Assembly: GCF_014280075.1 (NCBI RefSeq)
Contig: NZ_CP047950.1
Span: 558,001-622,000 of the forward strand
From: Synechococcus sp. A15-62
Lineage (GTDB): Bacteria > Cyanobacteriota > Cyanobacteriia > PCC-6307 > Cyanobiaceae
DNA: 64,000 nucleotides
Direction of reading: 5' to 3'
The translations under genes and the position numbers were made by a program. Under the pieces are notes generated by a model. The model did no database searches, had not been told where the DNA came from, and saw nothing but the letters and a program-made list of their open reading frames with translations. This document shows, piece after piece, positions 29,902 through 39,546 of the stretch; positions within the stretch are counted from its first letter, which is position 1; every line of letters starts with the position of its first letter.

Positions 29902-30834
29902 TCAGACGCCCTCAGCTGCCTGAACCTTTTCGATCTGCCTCTTCTTCAGCACCAACATGATCTGAGCCAGAGCCACAGCCGCGAAGAAGGCGAGCAAGCC
30001 ATAGATCCGAACAGGGTTCTGAAGAACGATCTCTGCGTCCACCTGGCCGAAGCCGCCCACGTTGGGGTCATTGGTCAGGGCAGCACCAGCTTCGATGGTG
30101 TCGCCAACGCTGACCAGAACCTCAGGACCCACGGGAATGGTCTCGCTCACGCTGCTGCCGTCAGCAGCCTTGATGCTGACCACGCTGGCGCCGTTGTCAC
30201 CGGGTTCGATGGAGGCAATGGTGCCGCTGGCAGGAGAGGTATAGACAGAGTTGTTGCTCTTCTCGCCGGTCGGATACACCTGGCCACGGCCGCGGTTGCC
30301 ACCCACGTGGATCTGGTATTTGCCGAAGTGGATGTTGCTGTCGGTGGCGGGGTCAGGAGAGAGAACAGGGAAGACGATCTCTTGATGCTCGTCACCAGGA
30401 ATCGGTCCCACCAGCAGGATGTTTGGCTGCTCGTCGCTGTACTGGGTGAAATAGACCCCTTCGGTCTCTTCCTTTATCTCGTCGGTCCAGCGGTCCTGAG
30501 GAGCCAGGGTGAAGCCGTCAGGAAGCATGACAACAGCGCCCACCTGAAGGCCCACATCGCTGCCGTCAGCACCGATCTCCTGGAGCCCGTCCTCGTAGGG
30601 AACCTTGACGCTGGCGGTGAAGACGCTGTCGGGGAGGACCGATTGAGGAACTTCAGCCTGGGTCAGCTTTTTGGCCAGGTGGCAGTTGGCACAAACAATC
30701 TTGCCGGTGGCTTCCCGGGGGCTGTCGTAGTTCTGTTGAGCCCAGAAGGGGTAGGCCCAGCTGGCAGCTGGGGCAATCAGCAGAGCCAGTCCGATGACCA
30801 GTGATCCAAGGAAAAGCGAAAGGTGACGACGCAT
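29902..30834 (-). CDS. petA: Cytochrome f (cytochrome b6f complex)
   Basis: c-type cytochrome passing electrons from the Rieske protein to plastocyanin or cytochrome c6. 310 residues: a Sec-type signal ending ASWA, mature N-terminus YPFWAQQ (the N-terminal Tyr is a haem ligand), haem site CANCH, a long lumenal domain and a C-terminal anchor ([21 protein letters not shown]). ATG 30834 gives the normal signal peptide. It follows petC by 38 bp. Confidence 0.97.
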   Translation of the reverse strand: MRRHLSLFLGSLVIGLALLIAPAASWAYPFWAQQNYDSPREATGKIVCANCHLAKKLTQAEVPQSVLPDSVFTASVKVPYEDGLQEIGADGSDVGLQVGAVVMLPDGFTLAPQDRWTDEIKEETEGVYFTQYSDEQPNILLVGPIPGDEHQEIVFPVLSPDPATDSNIHFGKYQIHVGGNRGRGQVYPTGEKSNNSVYTSPASGTIASIEPGDNGASVVSIKAADGSSVSETIPVGPEVLVSVGDTIEAGAALTNDPNVGGFGQVDAEIVLQNPVRIYGLLAFFAAVALAQIMLVLKKRQIEKVQAAEGV

Positions 30835-30872
30835 GGGACGGTGAGGGGATGCAGGCGTAGGGAAGGGAAAAA

Positions 30873-31409
30873 TCAGGCCCACCAGGGCTTATCACCAGTT
30901 CGGAAGTCGGTCTCGGTCCACTGGCTCACGAACACGTTGTCGTTTTCCACGCTGACGTTGGCCAGGGCCAGAGAGAGAGGGGCAGGGCCACGAACCACCT
31001 TGCCGGTGGCGTCGTACTGACTGCCATGGCAAGGGCACATGAACTTGTTGGCACCGCTGTTCCAAGGAACGACGCAACCGAGGTGGGTGCAGATGGCGTT
31101 GATGCCGTAGCTGCCGATGGCGTCCTCGCCTTCGACGATCAGATAGGTGGGATCACCCTTGAGGCCCTGTACAAGGCTGCGATCGCCTTCGGGGTGGCTG
31201 GAGAGCCAACCACTGGCTGTGATGGGATTGCCCAGCTCATCTTTGGCACTGGTCCCACCGCCGCTGCCGGCGGCCTTGGGGGGAATGAAGTAGTTCGCCA
31301 CCGGGTAGAGGGCTCCCAGGGCGACACCAGTGACGGAGCCGAACGTCAGCAGATTCATGAACTGCCGACGACCCATTCCGGGCACATCGCTCGAGGAAAG
31401 TTGGGTCAT
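30873..31409 (-). CDS. petC: Rieske iron-sulfur protein (cytochrome b6f complex)
   Basis: 178 residues. A Tat-type N-terminus ([13 protein letters not shown]) and one anchor helix precede the lumenal Rieske domain. The cluster ligands are CTHLGC (C107, H109) and CPCHGS (C125, H128), with C112 and C127 forming the disulphide. First gene of petC-petA; the roughly 100 bp upstream (31410-31513) should hold its promoter. Confidence 0.97.
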   Translation of the reverse strand: MTQLSSSDVPGMGRRQFMNLLTFGSVTGVALGALYPVANYFIPPKAAGSGGGTSAKDELGNPITASGWLSSHPEGDRSLVQGLKGDPTYLIVEGEDAIGSYGINAICTHLGCVVPWNSGANKFMCPCHGSQYDATGKVVRGPAPLSLALANVSVENDNVFVSQWTETDFRTGDKPWWA

Positions 31410-31513
31410 GGCGGACGTTCATCCAGCTCGGAATGGCGTCCATTATGGATGCTTAAGTGCCTGTCAAGCTTTGCAACGACTGGTGTCTTCCTGTCCCTGC
31501 CTCTTCTGCTTCT

Positions 31514-31873
31514 GTGCTTGAAATCGCCAGGCCCGTGCCCGAGCCGCCGCTCAGTATCGATGAGGTGATGGCCTGTCTACGCCAGCGCTGGCGGGCGACT
31601 TACGACCTTCAGCTCGTGGTTCGACGCCGTCGTTTGTACCTCCAGGTGATGTGGGCCTATCTCGAGCAACAGTCGTTTCCGATGGACCTTGAGGCCTATC
31701 GGCAGCATCTCGGTGAAGTGCTGGATGTTGTGAATCGTCTTGGTTTGGCGGGTGAAGTGCGCCAATGGATGGGTTCCACCCGTGACAAACCCCGTCTCGG
31801 CAAGGCGTTGAGTCTTCCGCTTGAGGCGACGGGGCCGGAGGCGGAAACGCTGATCAAGGAGTTTCTGGTCTGA
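31514..31873 (+). CDS. DUF3067 family protein
   Basis: 119 residues from GTG 31514. The core LSIDEVMACLRQRWRATYDLQLVVRRRRLYLQVMWAYLEQQSFPM...TRDKPRLGKALSLPL matches the cyanobacterial and plastid DUF3067 family of unknown function. GTG 31457 would add 19 residues of non-conserved, Cys/Trp-rich sequence overlapping the presumed petC promoter, so I prefer the shorter form. The 3' end overlaps tatC by 20 bp. Confidence 0.82.
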   Translation: MLEIARPVPEPPLSIDEVMACLRQRWRATYDLQLVVRRRRLYLQVMWAYLEQQSFPMDLEAYRQHLGEVLDVVNRLGLAGEVRQWMGSTRDKPRLGKALSLPLEATGPEAETLIKEFLV

Positions 31874-32657
31874 AGGATTCGGTCAGGGCCACCAGACCGA
31901 CGCCGATCAGGAACAGTGCCGTGATGGCTCCAGCCAGAAGCAACATCGTGATCGGATCTGTGGATGGCGTCAGCACAGCTCCAGCAAGGGCTGAACCCAA
32001 TACAACCCAGCGCCAGGCCCCAAGCATCGGCCTCCAGCGCACTAGCCCCAGGGCCCCGAGGAGCAGCTGCAGCACAGGGAGCTGAAACGCCAGCCCGGTG
32101 GCCAGCATGAGCAGCAGAACAAAATCCAGATAGCGCTCGATTGACCAGAGCGGCTCCACCACATCGGCGCCGTAGCTCACCAGAAAACGCAGGGCGGCTG
32201 GTACTAAGGCCCACCAGGCAAAGGCCAGGCCCGCCATGAACAGCACTGCGGAGCCGGCGACGGCAGGGGCAATCAGGCGTCGTTCGCGGATCGTCAGACC
32301 CGGCAGCACGAAGGCCAGGATCTGGAACAGCACGTAGGGCAGGGCCAGGGTGAGGCCGGCGTAGCCGGCCACCTTGAGCGAGACGAACAGAAATTCACCC
32401 GGCGCAAGTTGAAGAAAATGAATGCCACTGGCTGGCGCTTCCAGCAGGCGCACAAGAGGTTTAACCCCCAGCAGGCAGGTCAGTGCTGCAATGACAACGG
32501 CCAGCAAGCTGCGCAGAACCCGTTGACGCAGTTCCTCAAGGTGATCCACCAGAGGCATCTCCACCTCATTGGGTAGATCGGCATCGCCAGGTGCCCTCCC
32601 AATGCGAATGGGTGGTGGTGGTTGCAGAGCTGGGGGACCTTCGGGGCGCTCAGACAC
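31854..32657 (-). CDS. tatC: Sec-independent (Tat) protein translocase subunit TatC
   Basis: 267 residues, six helices. TatC signatures: MPLVDHLEELRQRVLRSLL at the cytoplasmic N-terminus and a proline-rich second helix (LTLALPYVLFQILAFVLPGL). It recognises twin-arginine signals and sits close to petC, whose product is a Tat substrate. tatA is not in the window. It lies 26 bp behind rqcH on the same strand. Confidence 0.95.
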   Translation of the reverse strand: MSERPEGPPALQPPPPIRIGRAPGDADLPNEVEMPLVDHLEELRQRVLRSLLAVVIAALTCLLGVKPLVRLLEAPASGIHFLQLAPGEFLFVSLKVAGYAGLTLALPYVLFQILAFVLPGLTIRERRLIAPAVAGSAVLFMAGLAFAWWALVPAALRFLVSYGADVVEPLWSIERYLDFVLLLMLATGLAFQLPVLQLLLGALGLVRWRPMLGAWRWVVLGSALAGAVLTPSTDPITMLLLAGAITALFLIGVGLVALTESFRPETP

Positions 32658-32683
32658 GGACGCGGGTCGGGCGGCGCAACAGG

Positions 32684-34363
32684 TCAGCCCGAATGTGGGC
32701 TCAGGCTAGGGGCAAGCAGCCGCTCTTCCGCGCCCTGGGGATCCCCCCAGCGAATTTCAGCCTGGCCGTGGCGCACGGTGCCCGGGCCCGCACCGGGAAT
32801 GCGCTGCAGCTGATCGGTGGGCACCATCACAACCGCCACCCGCGTGTTGCCCCGAGCGCGGCTGAAATAGGCCGCCAGATCCGTTGCCATTGCCAGGTCG
32901 GATTCCTCGGCCAGCCCGTTGGAACTCTTCAGCACCACATGGCTTCCTGGGCACTCCTGGGCGTGAAACCAGAGGTCACCACTGCGGGCTTGCCGCAGCG
33001 AGATCCAATCGTTCTGGCGGTGGTTCCGCCCCACCTGCACCTTGAGACCTCCCGGAGTGGTCAGTTCCAGCGGCTTGGGCTGGTCCTGTTGACGCTGCTG
33101 TCGCGTGGAGCGACGGCGTTCCTTGGGCTGCAACAGCTCATCGAGTTCCTCCCGCAGATCATTCAGGGCGGAGAGGCGCGCCGGGCTGTCCTGCCAGGTT
33201 GCGCTCAGTTGATCCTCGATGAAGGTTTCGCTCTCGCTGATCAGCTCAAGACGTTGCTGATGGTGCTCCAGCCGCTGCTCGAGGATCGGGCGCGATCTCC
33301 GCAGTTTTTTGGCCCGGCGATAGAGCGACTGGGCTTCATCGACCTGGTCGCGGCTTGGATTGCCGAGGCAGAGGAGAGCGTCCGCCTGGCGTTGAAGGGT
33401 TTCGTGCCCATCGGTAGCGCTCAGGCGCTGGTGTTGGTCTTCCTGGGCGGCCTGTTCTTTGCTGCGCCAACGCTCCAGGCGTTGACGCAGGTCATGGCTG
33501 ACCCGTGCCAGGGCCCGTTGCTCTTGGCAGTGCTGGTGCAGGGATCCCAGCGTGAGAGCCAGAGCGGGTTGTGGATGCACCTCGCCACGGGGAGATCCCC
33601 AGACCCGGTAGCGACCGTCGTTCTCCACCACGAGGGCGAACTGCTCACGCTCGAGCTGGTCCAACCAGAGCGACCAGCGCTCAAAGAGATGGCTCCAGTG
33701 GCGTGCATCCAGGCTGTCCACCAGGGTGTTCACGTGGTCACCGGCGAGCTGTAGAGCCAGGGCTGGGCTGATCCCCTGATAGGTCTGCTGCAGGGCCTTG
33801 CGCAGAGGGACCGGAACGAGAGAAAGCCGCTCCTTCCAGCGTTCAAAGCCCTCCGTTCGATCCGGTGCCAACCCCTGCAGCATCGGTGGTGGGCTGTAGG
33901 AATCACCGGTGGAGAGAGGGCGCACGCGGGACTGATGGTCCCGGACCTGTCGCCCCAGGGCAATGATGCGGCGCTGCTCATCGAGCAGCAGCAGGTTGCT
34001 GTGCCGTCCCATCAGCTCCAGCACGAGAACCCGCTGGATCGGTTCCCCAGGGCGTTGGGCAAACCGGAATTCCACCACCCGTTCAAAGCCGCTCTGGTGG
34101 AGCTCCACCAGTGCCAGTTGGCGGAGGCTGTGTTGCAACTGTTGGGCGAAGGTGCTGCCGCTGCCGCTGCGCGGGGGAGGGTTGACCTCCACCAGCCGAG
34201 GTGCGTCGGCTTGCCAGCTCAGTTCCAGCCACACCATCCCCTCGAGGCTGCGGCATCCCAGTTGAATCGTTGCCGGGTCCGGTTGTTGGGCCTTCTCGAA
34301 GCGGCTGGGCAACAGCTTCGGCCGCAGATCCCAGAGCACCGCGCGAAGCGTGGTGAGATCCAT
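32684..34363 (-). CDS. rqcH: RqcH/NEMF-like ribosome quality control protein (NFACT)
   Basis: 559 residues: NFACT-N domain ([21 protein letters not shown]...[10 protein letters not shown]), helical coiled-coil middle with many Arg/Glu/Gln, and C-terminal NFACT-R (DUF814) domain ([39 protein letters not shown]). Bacterial RqcH binds obstructed 50S subunits with peptidyl-tRNA and adds Ala tails. Older annotation calls this family fibronectin-binding protein. I chose ATG 34363. Confidence 0.9.
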   Translation of the reverse strand: MDLTTLRAVLWDLRPKLLPSRFEKAQQPDPATIQLGCRSLEGMVWLELSWQADAPRLVEVNPPPRSGSGSTFAQQLQHSLRQLALVELHQSGFERVVEFRFAQRPGEPIQRVLVLELMGRHSNLLLLDEQRRIIALGRQVRDHQSRVRPLSTGDSYSPPPMLQGLAPDRTEGFERWKERLSLVPVPLRKALQQTYQGISPALALQLAGDHVNTLVDSLDARHWSHLFERWSLWLDQLEREQFALVVENDGRYRVWGSPRGEVHPQPALALTLGSLHQHCQEQRALARVSHDLRQRLERWRSKEQAAQEDQHQRLSATDGHETLQRQADALLCLGNPSRDQVDEAQSLYRRAKKLRRSRPILEQRLEHHQQRLELISESETFIEDQLSATWQDSPARLSALNDLREELDELLQPKERRRSTRQQRQQDQPKPLELTTPGGLKVQVGRNHRQNDWISLRQARSGDLWFHAQECPGSHVVLKSSNGLAEESDLAMATDLAAYFSRARGNTRVAVVMVPTDQLQRIPGAGPGTVRHGQAEIRWGDPQGAEERLLAPSLSPHSG

Positions 34364-34449
34364 TGGCTGCAGGCTGGTGGAAGCGTTCACCTGGAGCACC
34401 GGGCGGGGCAATGGGGCTTCCTACTCTGCTGACCCACGCAGACGCCGCG

Positions 34450-35007
34450 ATGTCCACCAGTGGAAAACTCACCTTGATCACCGGCCCCAGTGGCGTCGGC
34501 AAGGGAACCCTGGTGAACCAACTGCTGGAACGGCATCCCCAGATCTGGCTGTCGGTGTCGGCCACCACCCGTTCGCCGCGCCAGGGGGAGCAGGACGGCA
34601 TCAACTACTTCTTCCACAGCCGTGCGGGGTTTGAGGCTTTGGTGGAGCAGGGAGGTTTTCTGGAGTGGGCGGAATTTGCGGGGAATTGCTACGGCACCCC
34701 CCGAGGTCCCGTTGAGCAAAAGATGGTGGCGGGGCGCCCCGTGCTGCTGGAGATTGAGCTGGAAGGTGCCCGTCAGGTGCGTCGCAGTTTTCCGGACGGT
34801 TTTCAGATTTTTCTGGCGCCCCCCAGCTTTGAAGAGTTGGAGCGCCGGATTCGGGGGCGCGGAACCGATTCAGAGGACGCCATTCAGCGCCGCCTGACTC
34901 GCGCTCGCGAAGAACTCGAGGCCCAACAGGAATTCGACGCTGTCGTGATCAATGACGATCTCGAATCCGCGTTGAACCAAGTGGAGACCCTGATGGGGCT
35001 GGGATGA
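34450..35007 (+). CDS. gmk: Guanylate kinase
   Basis: Phosphorylates GMP to GDP. 185 residues with P-loop [29 protein letters not shown] (GMP site) and [15 protein letters not shown] 34450 ([12 protein letters not shown]) matches the usual N-terminus; ATG 34411 is upstream in frame. Divergent from rqcH across 86 bp. Confidence 0.96.
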   Translation: MSTSGKLTLITGPSGVGKGTLVNQLLERHPQIWLSVSATTRSPRQGEQDGINYFFHSRAGFEALVEQGGFLEWAEFAGNCYGTPRGPVEQKMVAGRPVLLEIELEGARQVRRSFPDGFQIFLAPPSFEELERRIRGRGTDSEDAIQRRLTRAREELEAQQEFDAVVINDDLESALNQVETLMGLG

Positions 35008-35023
35008 CGCGGAGCTGAGCTTC

Positions 35024-35083
35024 GCAACACCGATCGAGGCAACACCGATCGAGGCAACACCGATCGAGGCAACATTGATCGGC
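35024..35083. repeat. 15-bp tandem repeat, four copies
   Basis: Unit GCAACACCGATCGAG, with three identical copies and a fourth that differs (ATTGATCGG at its end). It lies in the gap between the gmk stop and the psaJ terminator. The period of 15 keeps any frame open (reading VASIG on the minus strand), but I see no gene using it. Confidence 0.9.
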
Positions 35084-35100
35084 AACGTGGTGCAGGCACA

Positions 35101-35126
35101 AAAAAAGGGAACCCGAAGGTTCCCTT
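35101..35126 (-). terminator. Intrinsic terminator of psaF-psaJ
   Basis: On the minus strand, a perfect 9-bp stem (35118-35126 with 35105-35113) closes a TTCG tetraloop. The lower A-T pairs and the following bases give six T in a row. It begins 24 bp behind the psaJ stop. Confidence 0.9.
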
Positions 35127-35149
35127 GGCTGTTGAAGATCACCCCAGAT

Positions 35150-35266
35150 TCACATCGGGTGGAAGAGGAGATCGGGGAAGAAGCGGTTCCACTCGATCAG
35201 GATTCCTGCGGTGGCGGTGAACCAGATGGCTGCAACCACTGGAGCTGCGGTCAGAAACTTGTTCAT
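35150..35266 (-). CDS. psaJ: Photosystem I reaction centre subunit IX
   Basis: 38 residues, ATG 35266 to TGA 35150: [20 protein letters not shown], then [18 protein letters not shown]. Single-helix PSI subunit next to PsaF that helps position it for electron donation from plastocyanin or cytochrome c6. It follows psaF by 32 bp and is followed by a strong terminator. Confidence 0.97.
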   Translation of the reverse strand: MNKFLTAAPVVAAIWFTATAGILIEWNRFFPDLLFHPM

Positions 35267-35298
35267 TGTTGAGGGAGCAATGGTTGAAGTCGTCGGAA

Positions 35299-35775
35299 TC
35301 AGCGTGGTGAAACGGTCACCTTGCTGTCGTCTTCGAGCAGCTTGCCGCTGGTGAATTCACCGAAAGCAGCCAGTGGCCAGGTGGCAGCAGCCAGAAGGCT
35401 CTTGATGGCGATGCTGCGATCGATGAAGATTTCGTATTGGGCAGCATTCTTGCCGCGAGTTGCTTTCAGGTACTCACGACCGGCCCAGCCGATGCAGCCG
35501 GCGATGTACAGGAACATGATGCCGGGATAGACAAAATCACCGGCATGGCTCCAGCGGCCATCGACGATCAGGTGGGGAAGGCCATCCTCACCACAGGAGG
35601 CCTGGCTGTACATCTCGAAGCGAGCTTTGGCCTGAGGCGTGGTGGCAGCGGCAGCACGTTGCTGGAAGCGGGCACTTTCTGAGCAGGGTGTGAGGCCAGC
35701 CACATCCGCCTTGGCGACGGGGGCGAAGCCGAACACCAGGAGTGCTGAAAGCACGACGGCGAAGAGACGACGCAT
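35299..35775 (-). CDS. psaF: Photosystem I reaction centre subunit III (plastocyanin-docking)
   Basis: 158 residues: signal peptide ending VAKAD, lumenal domain with LTPCSES and [18 protein letters not shown] (disulphide cysteines), then the hydrophobic anchor ([21 protein letters not shown]). ATG 35775 gives the right signal peptide; the ORF is open further up to 35958, but that part is antisense to tsaD. Divergent from tsaD across 77 bp. Confidence 0.97.
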   Translation of the reverse strand: MRRLFAVVLSALLVFGFAPVAKADVAGLTPCSESARFQQRAAAATTPQAKARFEMYSQASCGEDGLPHLIVDGRWSHAGDFVYPGIMFLYIAGCIGWAGREYLKATRGKNAAQYEIFIDRSIAIKSLLAAATWPLAAFGEFTSGKLLEDDSKVTVSPR

Positions 35776-35852
35776 CGGAACAATTCCTCTGAACGGTGCC
35801 CCGAAAGGGCAATATGTCACAAGTCGGACAGTAGGGGAGGCGCATCGCTTCG

Positions 35853-36926
35853 ATGCATGCAGTGCTTGCCCTCGAAACAAGTTGTGACGAGTCCGCTGCA
35901 GCGGTCCTGCGCCGTCACGCTGATGGGCGAATCGACGTTCTGGCGTCGCGGATTGCATCTCAGGTTGAGGAGCATGCCCGTTGGGGTGGTGTGGTGCCCG
36001 AAATCGCTTCGCGCCGGCACGTTGAGGCCCTGCCGGGGCTGGTGGAGGCCGTGGTTGACGAGGCGGGCGTCGCTCTGGGGCAGCTGGATGCCATTGCGGC
36101 CACGATCACTCCAGGTCTGGCCGGGGCTCTGATGGTGGCCTCAGTGACCGGCCGAACCCTTGCCGCGCTTCATCAGCGCCCCTTCCTCGGCGTTCATCAC
36201 CTCGAGGGTCATCTGGCCTCGGTGATGCTTGGAGATGCTCCACCGCAAGCTCCTTATCTGGTGTTGCTTGTGAGTGGGGGGCACACCGAGCTGATTCTTG
36301 TGGCTGAGGACGGCGGGATGACGCGGCTCGGCCGAAGCCATGACGATGCCGCTGGAGAGGCTTTCGACAAGGTGGCCCGCCTGCTCGGTTTGGGATATCC
36401 CGGAGGTCCTGCCATCCAGGCTGTAGCCGAAACGGGTGATGCAACGCGCTTTCGCCTGCCCAAGGGGCGGATTTCATTGCCGGGCGGCGGTTTTCACCCC
36501 TACGACTTTTCCTTCAGTGGTCTGAAGACCGCCATGCTCCGCACCGTGGAAACCCTGCGGCAGACCACCGATCCGCTGCCTCTTGCCGACCTGGCCGCCA
36601 GTTTCGAACAGGTGGTGGCTGATGTTCTGGTGCAGCGCAGCCTTCGCTGTGCCGCAGACCATGGTGTTCAGCAACTGGTGATGGTCGGCGGTGTCGCCGC
36701 GAACCGTCGCTTGCGCCAAAGCATGCTCGAACAGGGAAAGCAGCGGGGCATAGCGGTTTCCATCGCTCCGCTGGCCTTCTGCACCGACAACGCCGCCATG
36801 ATCGGAGCTGCGGCCTTGATGCGTCTGGGCCAGAACGCCGCTTGCACCTCTCTTGAATCAGGCGTTGCAGCCCGCTGGCCTCTGGATCAGGCCAATGCGC
36901 TTTACACACCAGACCCACCCTTTTAG
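35853..36926 (+). CDS. tsaD: tRNA N6-adenosine threonylcarbamoyltransferase
   Basis: Transfers threonylcarbamoyl to A37 of ANN-decoding tRNAs with TsaB/TsaE. 357 residues of the ASKHA fold: [14 protein letters not shown], the metal site HHLEGHLAS (HxxxH), [12 protein letters not shown], and the terminal [14 protein letters not shown]. The stop is followed by a direct repeat CCTTTTAGG (36919-36927 and 36932-36940), the second copy sitting in a weak 5-bp hairpin. Confidence 0.95.
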   Translation: MHAVLALETSCDESAAAVLRRHADGRIDVLASRIASQVEEHARWGGVVPEIASRRHVEALPGLVEAVVDEAGVALGQLDAIAATITPGLAGALMVASVTGRTLAALHQRPFLGVHHLEGHLASVMLGDAPPQAPYLVLLVSGGHTELILVAEDGGMTRLGRSHDDAAGEAFDKVARLLGLGYPGGPAIQAVAETGDATRFRLPKGRISLPGGGFHPYDFSFSGLKTAMLRTVETLRQTTDPLPLADLAASFEQVVADVLVQRSLRCAADHGVQQLVMVGGVAANRRLRQSMLEQGKQRGIAVSIAPLAFCTDNAAMIGAAALMRLGQNAACTSLESGVAARWPLDQANALYTPDPPF

Positions 36927-36968
36927 GAAAGCCTTTTAGGCTTGAACGCACTGTTCGGTCTCTGCGTC

Positions 36969-37145
36969 GTGGACCAACCGGAAACCAGATCAGATGCTCC
37001 AGAGCCCGTTGAGGCTGATGAGCTGAACGCCTGGAAGCGTGGCTTCACCCCACAGGCCGAAATCTGGAATGGCCGTCTGGCGATGATCGGCCTTTCCGCA
37101 GGCATCGCTGTTGTTCTGTTGGTGCGAGTGTTCAGCGGTGGCTGA
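36969..37145 (+). CDS. High-light-inducible protein (Hli/Scp)
   Basis: 58 residues from GTG 36969. Single chlorophyll-binding-type helix with the signature AEIWNGRLAMIGLSAGIAVV (ExxNxRxAMIG). Such proteins bind chlorophyll and carotenoid and protect photosystems or pigment synthesis under light stress. TTG 36942 is an alternative start. It lies 42 bp behind tsaD, and its stop abuts the pilT stop of the opposite strand. Confidence 0.92.
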   Translation: MDQPETRSDAPEPVEADELNAWKRGFTPQAEIWNGRLAMIGLSAGIAVVLLVRVFSGG

Positions 37146-38183
37146 TCAGCTTCGGCCCCGCAGGGCCTGAGCCAGCTCGTTGGGCTTGAGGCTGACGGCC
37201 ACCGCTTGATCGCCGTCAATTCGATCCGCCTCCACCAGGGCCAGCAGCGATTGATTGGTGGTCACCATCCCATCGAATCCACTGCGTTCCATGATTTCCT
37301 CCACCTCATCGAGCGCCCCCCGCTGGATGTAGTCCTTGCAGGCATCGGTGTTGATCAGGATGTCGTGATACGCAGCCCGTTTTCCATCTGTTGTCTTGAT
37401 CAAGCCCTGGGCGATCACCCCCAGCAGCGACTTGGATAACGAACGGCGAACACTCTCCTGCTCTTCAGGCGGATACATGCCGAGGACCCGTTCCACGGTT
37501 TTCACAGCTGAATTGGTGTGCAGCGTCCCGAACACCAGGTGGCCGGTCTGGGCCGCTTCAAGGGCCGTGGAGAGGGTTTCCTGATCCCGGATTTCGCCCA
37601 CCAGAATCACATCGGGATCTTCCCGCAGGGCTGCCCTCAGGGCGTTGTGGAACTTGAGAGTGTGCGACCCCACTTCCCGGTGCCGGATGAGGGATTTGCG
37701 GCTCTCATGCACGAACTCGACGGGATCCTCGATCGTGAGGATGTGGCGTGCCTCATTGCGGTTGATCCAATCGATCATCGCCGCCAGGGTTGTGCTCTTG
37801 CCAGACCCTGTCGGTCCGGTGACCAGGATCAGTCCCTTCGGCCGGGCGGCGAGGCTCTGCAGCACGCTGGGGAGATGCAGCTGCTCCATGGTGAGGATCG
37901 TCTGCGGAATGAGGCGCAGCACCATGGCCGGGCCTCGCAGGGAATCCATCAGGTTGATGCGCACGCGCACGAAGGGGAAGGCATGGGAGCCGTCAAATTC
38001 CTTGTCGCGGTTGAAGCCATCGATCTGCTGTGGCGTCAGGATTTCCTGGAGCCATCCCTGAAAGACCTCGGCGTGGGTGACCGGCCATTCCGTGCCTTGC
38101 ATGTCTCCCCGGGCCCGGTAGCGCGGGACTTCCCCCACTCCGAGGTAGACATCGGAATGGCCTGCATCATGGGCGATTCGCAC
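37146..38183 (-). CDS. pilT: Type IV pilus retraction ATPase (PilT), N-terminus apparently frameshifted
   Basis: AAA+-type secretion ATPase that depolymerises type IV pili. Walker A GPTGSGKSTT, Asp box ILTIEDPVEFVH, Walker B DPDVILVGEIRDQETL and His box (TGHLVFGTLHTNSA) are intact. The only usable in-frame start is GTG 38183, but the same frame is open and PilT-like further upstream (SPSLEEI before the GTG) with no start codon. A GTG at 38320 in the neighbouring frame joins it through a C7 run (38298-38304). One missing C there would explain the break, giving about 392 residues. Confidence 0.88.
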   Translation of the reverse strand: MRIAHDAGHSDVYLGVGEVPRYRARGDMQGTEWPVTHAEVFQGWLQEILTPQQIDGFNRDKEFDGSHAFPFVRVRINLMDSLRGPAMVLRLIPQTILTMEQLHLPSVLQSLAARPKGLILVTGPTGSGKSTTLAAMIDWINRNEARHILTIEDPVEFVHESRKSLIRHREVGSHTLKFHNALRAALREDPDVILVGEIRDQETLSTALEAAQTGHLVFGTLHTNSAVKTVERVLGMYPPEEQESVRRSLSKSLLGVIAQGLIKTTDGKRAAYHDILINTDACKDYIQRGALDEVEEIMERSGFDGMVTTNQSLLALVEADRIDGDQAVAVSLKPNELAQALRGRS

Positions 38184-38433
38184 GATCTCCTCGAGGCTTG
38201 GAGAGCCAGAACCATGCGCAGCGGCCCTGGGCGCCGGGTTGTGAACCTCCCGAGATCGTCCTGAACTTTGGCCGGAGGTTGGGCGCGGCGGGAAGCTGGG
38301 GGGGAAACCGGCTGAGCCACGTTGATGGCAAGGGATCTGTCTTCAGGATCGTCTCGATGCTGGAACTGGCAAGGATTTCTCACTGTTCTCTCCGGGTTGA
38401 CGCCCGTAAACTCCAGCGGTCCGTCTGGATGGA
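38184..38433. other. Gap between pilT and wecB; probably holds the true pilT N-terminus
   Basis: A 250-bp stretch without a complete ORF in standard calls. On the minus strand 38184-38320 reads as a proline/arginine-rich N-terminal extension of PilT split between two frames. The remaining 38321-38433 should carry the divergent promoters; I see no convincing consensus. Confidence 0.5.
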
Positions 38434-39546
38434 ATGGCTGAACAGCCCCGCGTCACGATCGTTCTGGGAACGCGTCCGGAGGCGATCAAGCTGGCTCCGG
38501 TCATCCGGACGTTTCAAGCCTGTGATGCATTGCAGACCCGTGTTGTCCTGACCGGTCAGCACCGCGAGATGGTGGGTCAGGTGATGGATCTGTTCCATCT
38601 CCAAGCGGATCAGGATCTCAATCTGATGGCCCCCCGGCAGACCCTGACCCATGTCACCTGTGCTGCGCTGCAGGGGCTGCGGGAAGACTTTCAGGCCTAT
38701 CCACCGCAATTGGTCCTGGTGCAGGGCGACACCACTACGGCGTTTGCCGCTGGTTTGGCTGCGTTTTACGAGCAGATCCCGGTTGGTCATGTGGAGGCCG
38801 GTCTGCGCACCGACAATCTTTTGGATCCCTTCCCGGAGGAAGCCAACCGCCGGCTCCTCTCCCAGATCGCGACCCTTCATTTCGCGCCGACGCTCAAGGC
38901 CGAATCCAACCTGAAAGCATCCGGTGTGGTCGGGGAGATCGCCGTGACCGGTAACACCGTGATAGATGCGTTGTTGTTGATGGCGGAATCGGCACCGGAT
39001 GTTCGGTTTGATGGCCTCGACTGGGACCAACAGAGGGTGATCCTCGCCACGGTGCATCGCCGTGAAAACTGGGGTGAGCGGCTAAATGACATCGCTGCAG
39101 GAATGCTGCAGGTGCTTGAGCGCTTTCCCGACACAGCGCTGCTGCTGCCGATGCACCGCAACCCGACGGTGCGTGAACCGCTGCAGGCCCTGCTTGGAAG
39201 CCATCCCCGTGTCGTTCTGACCGAACCTCTCGACTACGACCGTCTCGTTGCAGCGATGAAAGGCTGCTCCCTGTTGCTCACCGACTCCGGTGGTCTCCAG
39301 GAGGAAGCCCCTGCGCTCGGCAAACCCGTGCTGGTTCTGCGGCGCACCACAGAGCGGCCGGAGGCCGTTGATGCGGGAACGGCCCGGCTGGTGGGTACCG
39401 ATCCCGATGTGATCCTGGAAGAGACCTCTCGGCTGTTTGGGGATGCCACGGCCTATCAAGAGATGTCCCGCGCCGTTAACCCCTTCGGCGATGGTCACGC
39501 GAGCGAACGCATCCTTGAGCTTTGTCGCCGACAGCTCGGCGTCTGA
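38434..39546 (+). CDS. wecB: UDP-N-acetylglucosamine 2-epimerase (non-hydrolysing)
   Basis: Interconverts UDP-GlcNAc and UDP-ManNAc for cell-surface polysaccharide. 370 residues of the GT-B-like fold: VLGTRPEAIKLAPVI, QGDTTTAFAA, GHVEAGLRT, ILATVHRRENWGER and LLTDSGGLQEEAPALGKPVLVLR are diagnostic. The 3' end overlaps the next gene by 56 bp if that begins at 39491. Confidence 0.95.
   Translation: MAEQPRVTIVLGTRPEAIKLAPVIRTFQACDALQTRVVLTGQHREMVGQVMDLFHLQADQDLNLMAPRQTLTHVTCAALQGLREDFQAYPPQLVLVQGDTTTAFAAGLAAFYEQIPVGHVEAGLRTDNLLDPFPEEANRRLLSQIATLHFAPTLKAESNLKASGVVGEIAVTGNTVIDALLLMAESAPDVRFDGLDWDQQRVILATVHRRENWGERLNDIAAGMLQVLERFPDTALLLPMHRNPTVREPLQALLGSHPRVVLTEPLDYDRLVAAMKGCSLLLTDSGGLQEEAPALGKPVLVLRRTTERPEAVDAGTARLVGTDPDVILEETSRLFGDATAYQEMSRAVNPFGDGHASERILELCRRQLGV

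Noticed and set aside
32591-33754. 387-aa open frame on the plus strand
   Set aside because: Antisense to rqcH; composition follows the complementary codons and no motif appears.
35024-35083. Possible CRISPR array
   Set aside because: The 15-bp units are directly adjacent with no spacers and there are no cas genes.
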